A DNA stretch of 30,346 nucleotides from contig CAXKVV010000938.1 of NCBI GenBank assembly GCA_964058805.1, forward strand, positions 1 through 30,346. Reading direction: 5' to 3'. Both the position numbers and the translations under genes were made by a program. Shown here piece after piece: positions 20,040-29,200 of this stretch (positions are counted from its first letter, which is position 1; each line of letters begins with the position of its first letter). The notes below the pieces were generated by a model, which saw only the letters and a program-made list of their open reading frames with translations, had not been told where the DNA came from and did no database searches. The stretch comes from Schoenoplectus triqueter. Its lineage: Eukaryota > Streptophyta > Magnoliopsida > Poales > Cyperaceae.

Positions 20040-20541
20040 CAAGGTACCTTCTCTATTAAAGCATCAAGCGTGACCTAAACACAAAAGGCAGGACATGCTT
20101 GCATCCATTTGCACCCATCATAAGAACAAGATCAGGTTGCACATTTGCCTTGCCTCCCCAAGTCAAGAAACTTTCAAACTGAACCTGGTTAGAGTTCACT
20201 TCTACCTTCCCACCCACTCACAACCTAACCTAACTTACAAGGCAGTGTATCTGCCAAAGATACTGCCCAATTTGTCAAATTAGTTTTGACTTTTGATCTT
20301 CAACTCAACCTCTTACTTTGGTGTCTTCAAATATGTCTAAAAGCAGCAAACGGCTCCCTCTCTGCTTGCCACAGACCTGACATCATCAGCTTGGATTGAC
20401 TAGCATGTTGAATGGAGATCTGGCCAAATGTGGTGAAGATGCTTTGCTTATTTCTGGAATTTTAGGCTTGCCTCATAACAAATCAGCAGGAACTTTTGAC
20501 TCAGGGGCAGAACTGGGATAGAGAATTGGGGGCCTGACAAC
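20040..20541 (-). pseudogene. Unrecognised gene fragment: terminal exon (20386-20541) and 3' UTR-like tail
   Basis: Minus-strand frame 20541-20386 gives VVRPPILYPSSAPESKVPAD, then LL, a TGA (likely from a CGA Arg codon), then GKPKIPEISKASSPHLARSP and FNMLVNPS followed by two stops. The Pro/Ser/Lys-rich text is more protein-like than the surroundings. The following 345 bp (20385-20040) has the mixed, moderately GC-rich texture of a plant 3' UTR. I do not recognise the family. It may belong with the minus-strand exons at 21605-22027, with the LecRK relic lying between, but no splice link can be shown. Confidence 0.35.
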
Positions 20542-20616
20542 ATAAATTTTGCTTTTTATCACTAAAATCACTCAAAAACTACTTTGTTCTACTGAGTTGA
20601 ACAAGTTGGCTGCTTC

Positions 20617-21310
20617 CTGATTGTTGGTTTATGGTGTGTGTATCCTGAAAAATCCTTACGGTCATCTATTAGAGAAGTGATGAATGTTTTGCAGTTTCTG
20701 GCTCATTTGCCGATTCTTCCTTCAAAAATGCGGCTGCCAGTGGCAGTGCATGCTACTCAGTATATCCAGAAAGGTAACTTTATACTTTCTCTGAAGCTAC
20801 TTTAAGTGGTGCACCAACAACATTCACCCAGTTCCTGTTCTATCTTTAGATTCCTCTAGGCTGCTAAAAAAATACAACCTAAAAATGAATTTGCAGACTA
20901 AGTTTCCTCACTTCTGTGTTGCTAATATTTCTCACTAAAAAGTAAGATTGCCTTTTTTTTTTTGTTCCTGTCACGATGTAATTCTGCCGTGTTGTATTTC
21001 AAATAGAGCAATAATTGCATCCCTTATATGGACACATCATTTGCACCAAATTTTACAATGTAAATGTTTTTCACAAATATGTAGTCTCGAACTCTAAGTT
21101 CTGAAACATATATTTTTGAAAAATATTTATATTTAACACTGTGCAGGCAGAAAAGATGTGCAGAACTTGTATGCAAAGAATAATTTCTCTTTCAAATGTA
21201 ATGTTAATATTGTTTTTCTCTTGTATTGTATTGCTTTTAATTGCATGTATTTTTGTTGTACTTTTTAAAATGTCATTCTACATTGGGTTATGCTTGCTTC
21301 AGATGTAACA
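20617..21310 (+). pseudogene. LecRK C-terminal relic with 3' UTR
   Basis: Translation gives IVGLWCVYPEKSLRSSIREV, then MNVLQFLAHLPILPSKM, matching residues 618-655 of the intact gene (VVGLWCAHPEKSLRPSIKQA, MSALQFQARLPILPPEM). The downstream half is frameshifted, but the DNA still matches through the Ser-rich tail (gattcctctaggctgct against gactcttcttggctgct), the AATGAATTTGCAGA block, the TGTAATTCT block and, faintly, the tgcttgcttc block at about 21290. The lectin domain and most of the kinase are missing. It is a tandem-duplicate remnant in the same orientation as the intact gene. Confidence 0.85.
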
Positions 21311-21604
21311 TACATCAAAATAGCATCATATTCTTTTTATAAAAAAAAATACAAATCATAAGTATTGGGATCAACATCTTGCTACAGTTACAATCATACA
21401 TAAATATATATCATTTAATATTACTATTCTTTTGATTCCCTGTACAAAAATCCTTCAAGATAGATTGATTTGATGTCACTAAAATTATTGATGTAATTTA
21501 TTTTCTGATTTTCCCTACTGGCATGTGCACTTAATAACAAAAACTGATGGTGTCAATTCAAATTGAGATGGTTCTCCAAATGGTAGAGGCCTGACCTCTA
21601 TCAT
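21311..21604. other. AT-rich intergenic DNA
   Basis: No gene. A TCAAATTGAGATGGTTCT phrase occurs at about 21558 and again at 21609, the second inside the end of the minus-strand open frame. Confidence 0.4.
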
Positions 21605-22027
21605 TTACTCAAATTGAGATGGTTCTACACAGAGATAAAAACAAGGCCGAAATTCACGCATTGTCTGTAGTAAAAGTGGGAATTTGTCCTTAAAGGAAGA
21701 ACAAACCTTCTTACTAGGTCGCTGGCATATTGTGATCAGGTTCTCCAAGTACTGTGTACCCGCTGTACTTGCCAACTCCACGAATTCCTTTATCCATCTA
21801 AAATCAAAGCCATTCATTTGTTTTATCCATCCGATTAAAACTACGCGAAACCAAAAATAGTCGAGGAAGCAAGAAACCTTGATCAGAAGGCGGAAGGGAA
21901 GAAGCACAAGTGTATCTCAAACCTTGATTTAGAAATGATGAGGGGCTCATCTCCAGTTTGGTCGAAGTCGGACGGCTTTGATGCATTGTTCAGCGAGGCA
22001 GCGAGGCAGCGAGGCAGCGAGGAACAT
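21605..22027 (-). pseudogene. Small two-exon gene model of unknown family, frame disturbed at the 5' end
   Basis: Exon A runs from an ATG at 22027-22025 to 21923 and ends AAATCAAG|GTTTGA. Intron 21922-21798 (125 bp) ends TTGATTTTAG. Exon B, 21797 to a TAA at 21607-21605, reads WIKEFVELASTAGTQYLENL and onward to CQRPSKK; a second donor-like AAG|GTTTGT at 21706 would end it earlier. Exon A read in the phase that joins exon B gives NASKPSDFDQTGDEPLIISK. From the ATG this phase is lost because of four 8-bp repeat units at 21991-22022; two fewer or one more would give an open frame. A TATA-like TTTAAATATAAACC lies just upstream (22051-22037). I do not recognise the protein. It could be a real small gene with another start, or a fragment. 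Confidence 0.45.
21991..22022. repeat. 8-bp tandem repeat, four units
   Basis: CAGCGAGG repeated four times exactly. It falls inside the putative 5' coding end of the minus-strand gene model and is not a multiple of three, so unit number decides the frame. Confidence 0.9.
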
Positions 22028-22051
22028 TTCAAGAGGGTTTATATTTAAAGC

Positions 22052-22870
22052 TTATCTATATCTACTTGTACGAAACCCACTCATTGTGCTGATCCTTTTA
22101 ATTTTCAAAATATTTATATCTAATATTAATTTTATTATAAATAAATTATATATTTACTTAAATATAATTTATGGCTAAATCAAATTACGAAGACTTTTAA
22201 AATTTTAAATAAAAGTAATTAATTATTTAATAAAAAATAATGTAGAAAATATAATATTTTTTTCTGAGTATGCTTGTACTATGGATAGTTTTTTATAATA
22301 AAATATAATAATAGTTGATGTTTAATTTATTTGATATATAATTTTTTTTAGACCTCCTATAAAATACATGGTAAAAAATAAAAAATAAAATGGAGAGGAA
22401 AAATGAATTTGATTGAAATCTAAACCATCTCTTTTATAAAATCAATCAATCTCAATCATAAATTAAAATATGAGTATTTTAATAAATTCATCCATTAATG
22501 TTATCAGGTAATTACTGAAAAGAAAAAAATTATATTTTTTATATTATCTTTTGAAATAGAGAAGAAAAATGAATTTGATTGAAATCTAGACCATCGTTTT
22601 TATAAAAATCAATCAATATCAATTGTAAATTAAAATATGAGTATTTTAGTAAATTCATCCATTAATGTTATCAGGTAATGACTAAAAAGAAAAATATTAC
22701 ATTTTTATATTATCTTTTATTAAATACTAAATTAATTTTATTTAAAAATTTAAGAGTCTTTATAATTAATTTAGACATAAATTATATTTAAAAAATATAT
22801 CATTTATTTATAATAAAATTAGTGCCAGCTATAAGTATTTCTAAAATTAAAAGAGTTTACACAGTGGGCA
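22052..22870. mobile_element. Helitron-family fragments in inverted arrangement
   Basis: On the minus strand, 22100-22052 reads AGCACAATGAGTGGGTTTCG and then TACAAG|T, a degenerate version of the 3' end seen at 23004 and 25984. The sequence to about 22390 is that family's 3' half in reverse. In contrast 22690-22860 matches the 3' half in the forward direction (compare 25770-25960). The pieces therefore face opposite ways, with no complete element. Confidence 0.55.
22391..22735 (+). repeat. Tandem duplication, period 166 bp
   Basis: Two adjacent copies share AAAAATGAATTTGATTGAAA, TCAATCAAT, AAAATATGAGTATTTTA and TCATCCATTAATGTTATCAG. The ATG of the shared block lies at 22403 and 22569. The sequence belongs to the 5' part of the Helitron-like family, so this is an internal duplication of one copy. 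Confidence 0.85.
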
Positions 22871-23003
22871 AATTGCTGCTTGTATTTCTAAATGTTTAAA
22901 AATGTGGTTTATGTATGCAATCCACCCTTCGTTATTTTTTTATTTCTTAAAAAATAAAACAATCGTTAATGATGCCAGTGGATGGATACCACTTTTAAAT
23001 TAA
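22871..23003. other. Short spacer between Helitron-like elements
   Basis: Nothing recognisable. Confidence 0.3.
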
Positions 23004-23829
23004 CTAGAACAAAGCCCGTTCGTTGTGTGGAGCCTTTTATTTTTAAAAATATTTATATCTAGCATTAATTTTATCATAAATAAATTAAAATATATATACT
23101 TAAATATAATTTATGGCTAAATCAAACTACAAAGATTCTTAAATTTTTGATTAATTATTTAATAAAAATAATATACAAAATATAATATTTTCTGTTGTAC
23201 TATGCGTAGTTTTTATTACAAATGTAATAATAATTTATGTTTACTTTATTTGATATATAATTTCTTTTTTAGACCTAAAAAGTACCTCACATAAATATTA
23301 TACCCTATTTGACAAGTTTATGCCCCTAAGGAAAATGAAGGTACAATACAAAAATATAGGATATTTATAACTAAAAAATAGTATAATTAACATGTGTGTC
23401 GGAGAAATGCGAAAAAAGGACATTTTTTGAACATGAAAAAATAGATACTATGAATATTTTTATAATTTAGGATATATCTAGATGTAAATAAGTATATCTC
23501 TTACCAATGAATAAGTATATCATCCATTAATTAGTAAGGGATATACTTATTTACACCTACATATATCCTACACCAACGAAAATTCATAGCATTTATTTTT
23601 CCATGTTAAAAAAATGTTCTTTTTTCGTATTTTTTCGCATTTCTCCGACACACTTGTTACTTTTACTATTTTTGAGTTATATATCCTATATTTTTGTAAT
23701 CGAAACGGATTTTATGAAATTAATTAATGTTAATTGTAAATTAAAAAATAAATATTTTAATCATTTCATGTTATCTAATAATATTAATAGATAAATTCAG
23801 CTTATACGTTTTTTATAATATAGTATAGA
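23004..23829 (-). mobile_element. Non-autonomous Helitron-like element
   Basis: On the minus strand the 5' end is TCTATACTATATTATAAAA (from 23829) and the 3' end is CACACAACGAACGGGCTTTG then TTCTAG at 23004, followed by T. These match Helitron rules (5' TC, 3' CTRR, insertion between A and T) and the family ends at 25185/25984. There is no Rep/helicase coding region. It is interrupted by a fold-back insertion at about 23280-23705. Confidence 0.65.
23347..23698. mobile_element. Fold-back MITE nested in the Helitron-like element
   Basis: The left arm starts TACAAAAATATAGGAT and includes GTGTGTCGGAGAAATGCG and TAAATAAGTATATC. The right arm mirrors all of these and ends ATCCTATATTTTTGTA at 23698. 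The arms are about 150 bp with mismatches and small indels, around a short centre near 23510-23540. Ends with possible TA target; flanks not clean. Confidence 0.8.
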
Positions 23830-23938
23830 TATAGATGATTCTAAACATGTCTAACTTATATACAAGTCAAGGTCAATATCAGATCTCTGCATCTATTAAA
23901 TAGCACAATAAATCCCTCTTAAGGTTTAATATCCAAAA

Positions 23939-24690
23939 ATGTTGATACATCACAAGAGAACAAGAGCATTCCAACCACTTTATTTAGTTTCAATTTACAT
24001 GTCTCTACTAATCCAGCATGTCAGTTCGGTTTCTTTCAACTTCAATTTCTCAGACCAGAGCACAGTGCAGCAACATATCAGGTTTGAAGGTGATTCACAC
24101 TTTGAAGATTTGCACTTCAATAATCACGACAGAATCAGCCTGTCCAGGGACTTACAGGCACAAACATTCACAACAGCACATTAAGAGCAACATATAATCG
24201 GCCGGTGCAGTTGTGGGACGTATACTGGTGAGCTAACAAATTTTACTACTCAATTTTCTTTTCTTATACAAAACTTCACACCATCTTACATTGGGGATGG
24301 TTTATCATTTTTCATATCTACATATCCATCTCAAATTCCTGTCGGTGATGCTGATGGAAGCTGTCTTGGTCTTTTCAATTGCAGCACGAGCACAGATCCA
24401 TCAGCTAATCAGATAATTGCTGTTGAATTTGATGCCTATCTCAATCTCGGTATAGACCCAAATTCAACAGATCCAACAGATTGCCACATTGGTATCGATG
24501 TGAACATGATCAAGTGAAATGCCTATAAGCTTATTAAAAATTATCAATTTCTTGATGTGAGAATGACTGCGCAACTTGAGTATAATAGTGCGCAGAAACT
24601 TTTGAGCGTGAGCCTTTGGCATGGTAACAATCTGAAGACCAAATTTAGCATCAATGCATCTCTTGACCTAAGAAGTCTACAACCAAATAT
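23939..24690 (+). pseudogene. LecRK lectin-domain pseudogene
   Basis: Begins with an ATG and a signal-peptide-like stretch followed by SSVSFNFNFSDQSTV, as in the intact gene. Two compensating frameshifts (about 24165 and 24217) bracket the RATYNRPVQLWD block. The original frame then gives TGELTNFTTQFSFL, YIGDGLSF, QIIAVEFDAYLN, DPNSTDPTDCHIGIDV, an in-frame TGA at 24515-24517, and MTAQLEYNSAQKLLSVSLW. Homology stops after LDLRSLQPN at about 24690, in an AT dinucleotide run. The last part of the lectin domain, membrane segment and kinase are absent. It is truncated where transposon DNA begins. Confidence 0.9.
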
Positions 24691-24714
24691 ATATATATAT
24701 TTTTTGAAACCCTG

Positions 24715-24795
24715 CACTACAAGAAAATGGACCCGTAAGAATGGTTTCACCGAAAATACCAAAAATACCCGTAAGAATGGTTTCACCGATTATTT
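24715..24795 (+). mobile_element. CACTA-type terminus with subterminal repeats
   Basis: CACTACAAGAAAA at 24715-24727 is the common plant CACTA terminal sequence. ACCCGTAAGAATGGTTTCAC followed by CGA is repeated at 24731 and 24767 (36-bp period), as subterminal repeats would be. The opposite terminus was not found in the window, and no transposase is seen. Confidence 0.6.
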
Positions 24796-24803
24796 TGCTA
24801 ATT

Positions 24804-25131
24804 AACCGCAATTTAAACTGTTTTTAATATTCGCTATTTTTATTTCAGACAAAAAATTATATTAACTCTCCACTGTTTTTTCTTTTTAGTTCAAACATAA
24901 ATATAAAATATTATTTTTAATGTCCACCATTTCTTCTTTCATATACAAAAGAAAACCTTAAACTTATATTTTCAAATATAAAAAAAACATCTACCACTCA
25001 TATAACCGCAATTTAAGGAAACCATTTATTCGCTATTTTGTTATTTCAGACAAAAAAATAAAATGATATTGATTGTCGACTTGTTTTCTTTTGTATTTCA
25101 GACCTAAATATAAAAACTATATTTTTAACTG
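24804..25131 (+). repeat. Direct repeat, period about 200 bp
   Basis: AACCGCAATTTAA starts at 24804 and 25004. Both copies continue with TTCGCTATTTT, TTATTTCAGACAAAAAA, a TTTCTTTT block and CATAAATATAAA/CCTAAATATAAA. It is probably internal repeat structure of the CACTA-like element. Confidence 0.7.
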
Positions 25132-25184
25132 TCAACTATTTATGTTTTATTTCATATTTATATCTATCTATATCTATATTTATA

Positions 25185-25984
25185 TCTATACTATATTATA
25201 AAGAGCGTATGTACTGGAGGTGTCCATTATTTCAACCATTTTTAATGACCAAAATGTCCCTAATCGAACGGTGTAGACAAATATTTTAAAAACTAACGGT
25301 TCAGATTTTGTCCAATGCCATTTTTCTCTCCATTTTATTTTCTATTTTTATCATAAATTAATGGGAGGTCTAAAAAAGAAATCATCCATCAAATAAATTA
25401 ATAATCAACTATTTTTAAGTTTTAAAAAAACCATATAATATACAACTTTATTTAAAAAAATATTATGTTTGTAAATAGTATATATATTATATTAAATTAT
25501 ATCATAAACAGCGTATAAACTGAATATGTCCATTAATATTATCAGATTATGAATAATAATTAAAATAATTATATTTTAATTTATAATTGATTGATTTTAT
25601 AAAAGCGACGATTTAGATTTCAGTCAAACTCATTTTTTCTCTCTATTCAGTTTGCTATTTTTTTGCCATATATTTATAGGAGATCTAAAAAAATGGTATA
25701 TCAAATAAATTAAATATCAACTATTAATATACAACCTTACTTAGAAAAAAGTGTTATATTTTGTACATTTTCTTTCATTAAATAATAAATTAATTTTCTT
25801 TAAAAATTTAAGAGCTTTTATAATTGATTTAGATATAAATTATATCTAAGTAAAATATATTATTTATTTATAATATAATTAATGATAAATATAATTATTT
25901 TATAAAAAAAATATTAAAATTAGTGCTAGATATAAATATTTTAAAATCGAGAAATTATGCACAACAGACGGGTTTACGAACTAG
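25185..25984 (+). mobile_element. Helitron-like element A, copy 1 (800 bp)
   Basis: 5' TCTATACTATATTATAAAG preceded by A; 3' CACAACAGACGGGTTTACGA followed by ACTAG and T. No coding capacity. The usual 3' hairpin is not convincing by eye. Confidence 0.65.
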
Positions 25985-26830
25985 TACTATATTATAAAGA
26001 GTGTATGCAATGGATATGTCCATTAATGTTCAGTTTTTTATGACTTTTCTTTTTAAAATTGTTGATGACGATCAAATGTCTATAACGATGAATGGTTCAG
26101 ATTTTGACAAAAGTCACTTTTTCTCTCCATTTTGTGTGTTATTTTTTTTTATCATATAGTAATAGGAGGTCTAAAAGAAGAAGTTATATATCATATAAAT
26201 TAAATATCATTTATTATTAAATTTTATTATAAAAAATAAAACTATGCATTGTACAACCATACCTTTGTTTAATTTATCTTTTTGTTTGATTTTGACTTTT
26301 TAATTGTGTTATACTACGTCTTATGACATTTATGAAACATGATATCATGATAATTTATTTTATTTCTTTTTCAGATATAAATTTTCTAAAAAAAATGTTA
26401 TATTTGTTTGAAAACTTGTAGAGAAAAAGCATGAACATAAGGTACTTCTAATTTAGTTTAATTTAATAAGAATTAGTATTTTATAATATCATACCATAAT
26501 TTCATATATAGTTAATTTAATTGTAATATTGATTTCCAATTTAATTTATAAAATGATGTATGCAACTTTCCTTTTTAACAAAATATACTTTTCTATTTTG
26601 GGAGACTGCTATTTTGATTGTCAAATTCCTGATTTTGATTACAGAGTATTTTTGTTGTTATGAGAGCTGATATACAAATACGCTTATTGATATCATAATC
26701 GATACGGACTTAATTATATACATTATACAAATTATTATGCATCTTAATGACTTTATTTTTGTCATACAGTACTATTATGTATGTTAAATTAGTTATTATG
26801 CATATTAACGATATCAACTAAGTATCCATA
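25985..26830 (+). mobile_element. Helitron-like element B, copy 1 (5' end missing its TC)
   Basis: Starts TACTATATTATAAAGAGTGT immediately after element A, as if A had inserted a few bases inside B's 5' end. No CTRR end is clear before 26831. No gene. Confidence 0.45.
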
Positions 26831-26954
26831 TCTATACTATATTATAAAGAGCGTATGTATTGATGGTGTCCATTAATATTATCATATAATATATAATGAC
26901 CAAAACACTCATATTCAATTTATAATTGAGATTGATTGATTTTATATATCTATA
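26831..26954 (+). mobile_element. Helitron-like element C, truncated copy (124 bp)
   Basis: 5' TCTATACTATATTATAAAG preceded by A. It matches the start of the copy at 28741 and is cut at the tandem-duplication junction. Confidence 0.65.
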
Positions 26955-27759
26955 TCTATACTATATTATAAAGAGCGTATGTACTGGAGGTGTCCATTAT
27001 TTCAACCATTTTTAATGACCAAAATGCCCCTAATCGAACGGTGTAGACAAATATTTTAAAAACTAACGGTTCAGATTTTGGCCAATGTCATTTTTCTCTC
27101 CATTTTATTTTCTATTTTTTATCATAAATTAATGGGAGGTATAAAAAAGAATTCATCCATCAAATAAATTAATAATCAACTATTTTTAAGTTTTAAAAAA
27201 AAACCATCTAATATACAACTTTATTTTAAAAAAAATATTATGTTTGTAAATAGTATATATATTATATTAAATTATATCATAAACAACATATAAACTGAAT
27301 ATGTCCATTAATGTTATCATATTATGAATAATAATTAAAATAATTATATTTTAATTTATAATTTATTGATTTTATAAAATGGACGATTTAGATTTCAGTC
27401 AAACTCATTTTTTTTCTCTATTCTGTTTGCTATTTTTTTGCCATATATTTATAGGAGATCTAAAAAAAGTAGTATATCAAATAAATTAAATATCAACTAT
27501 TAATATACAACCTTACTTAGAAAAAAGTGTTATATTTTGTACATTTTCTTTCATTAAATAATAAATTAATTTTCTTTAAAAATTTAAGAGCTTTTATAAT
27601 TGATTTAGATATAAATTATATCTAAGTAAAATATATTATTTATTTATAATATAATTAATGATAAATATAATTATTTTATAAAAAAATATTAAAATTAGTG
27701 CTAGATATAAATATTTTAAAATCGAGAAGTTATGCACAACAGACGGGTTTACGAACTAG
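26955..27759 (+). mobile_element. Helitron-like element A, copy 2 (805 bp)
   Basis: Same ends as copy 1: TCTATACTATATTATAAAG at 26955 and ACGAACTAG ending at 27759. Confidence 0.65.
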
Positions 27760-28740
27760 TACTATATTATAAAGAGTGTATGCAATGGACATGTCCATTA
27801 ATGTTCAGTTTTTTATGACTTTTCTTTTTAAAATTGTTGATGACGATCAAATGTCTATAACGATGAATGGTTCAGATTTTGACAAAAGTCACTTTTTCTC
27901 TCCATTTTGTGTGTTATTTTTTTATCATATATTAATAGGAGATCTAAAAGAAGAAGTTATATATCATATAAATTAAATATCATTTATTATTAAATTTTAT
28001 TATAAAAAGTAAAACTATGCATTGTACAACCATACCTTTGTTTAATTTATCTTTTTGTTTGATTTTGACTTTTTAATTGTGTTATACTACGCCTTATGAC
28101 ATTTATGAAACATGATATCATGATAATTTATTTTATTTGTTTTTGAGATATAAATTTTCTAAAAAAATGTTATATTTGTTTGAAAACTTGTAGAGAAAAA
28201 GCATGAACATAAGGTACTTCTAATTTAGTTTAATTTAATAAGAATTAGTATTTTATAATATCATACCATAATTTAATATATAGTTAATTTAATTGTAATA
28301 TTGATTTCCAATTTAATTTATAAAATGATGTATGCAACTTTCCTTTTTAACAAAATATACTTTTCTATTTTGGGAGACTGCTATTTTGATTGTCAAATTC
28401 CTGATTTTGATAACAGAGTATTTTTGTTGTTATGAGAGCTGATATAAAAAGCTTAACACCTCTTTTTTTACTTTTTCACTATTTCGAAATACAATTCGAA
28501 ATACAAAACAAATCGAAATACAAAACAAAAAAATCCAAATTCAAAATGCAAAAGTCGTCTTATCTTATTAAAAACCTCAACTATACAAATACGCTTATTG
28601 ATATCATAATCGATACGGACTTAATTATATACATTGTACAAATTATTATGCATCTTAATGACTTTATTTTCTCATACAGTACTATTATGTATGTTAAATT
28701 AGTTATTATGCATATTAACGATATCAACTAAGTATCCATA
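27760..28740 (+). mobile_element. Helitron-like element B, copy 2, with 139 extra bp
   Basis: As copy 1, but with 28443-28581 added. That block is flanked by TATA on both sides and holds three ATCGAAATACAA/TTCGAAATACAA-type repeats. A 99-residue frame spanning it (28432-28731) is Ile/Lys/Asn-rich and is not a credible gene. Confidence 0.5.
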
Positions 28741-29200
28741 TCTATACTATATTATAAAGAGCGTATGTATTGATGTTGTCCATTAATATTATCATATAAT
28801 ATATAATGACTAAAATACTCATATTCAATTTATAATTGAGATTGATTGATTTTATAAAAATGATGATTCATATTTCAGTCAAACTCATTTCTCCTATTTA
28901 TTCCATTTGCTATTTTTCACCGTGCATTTATAGGAGGTCTAAAAAAAGAAGTTGTATATCAAATAAATTAAACATAAACTATTATTAAGTTTTATTGTAA
29001 AAAAAATTATATATTGTACAACCTTACTCAGGAAAAAAACATTATATTTAGTGCATTATCTTTTATTAAATAATAAATTAATTTTATTTAAAAATTTAAG
29101 TGCATTTATAATTAATTTAGATATAAATTATATCTAAGTAAAATATATTATTTTTTATAATAAAATTAATGTTAAATATAATTATTTTGTAAAAAGAAGT
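28741..29200 (+). mobile_element. Helitron-like element C, longer copy
   Basis: TCTATACTATATTATAAAG at the 5' end. The body is similar to element A (ggaggtctaaaaaa, ttaaaaatttaag, ttagatataaattatatcta). The similarity fades at about 29200 without a recognisable CTAG end. Confidence 0.55.

Larger units (their letters stand above)
25181..28856 (+). repeat. Tandem duplication of about 1.8 kb of Helitron-rich DNA
   Basis: 25181-26946 and 26951-28856 are the same sequence in tandem, with scattered substitutions and small indels. The start-to-start offset is 1770 bp on the left side and 1910 bp on the right. Nearly all the difference is one 139-bp block (28443-28581) found only in copy 2. The junction lies in a TATATCTATA-rich stretch. 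Confidence 0.92.

Noticed and set aside
20095..20283. 62-residue plus-strand frame
   Set aside because: Antisense to the UTR-like tail of the minus-strand fragment; no features.
28432..28731. 99-residue frame in the Helitron-like array
   Set aside because: Exists only because of the 139-bp block present in one duplicate; low-complexity Ile/Lys/Asn protein.
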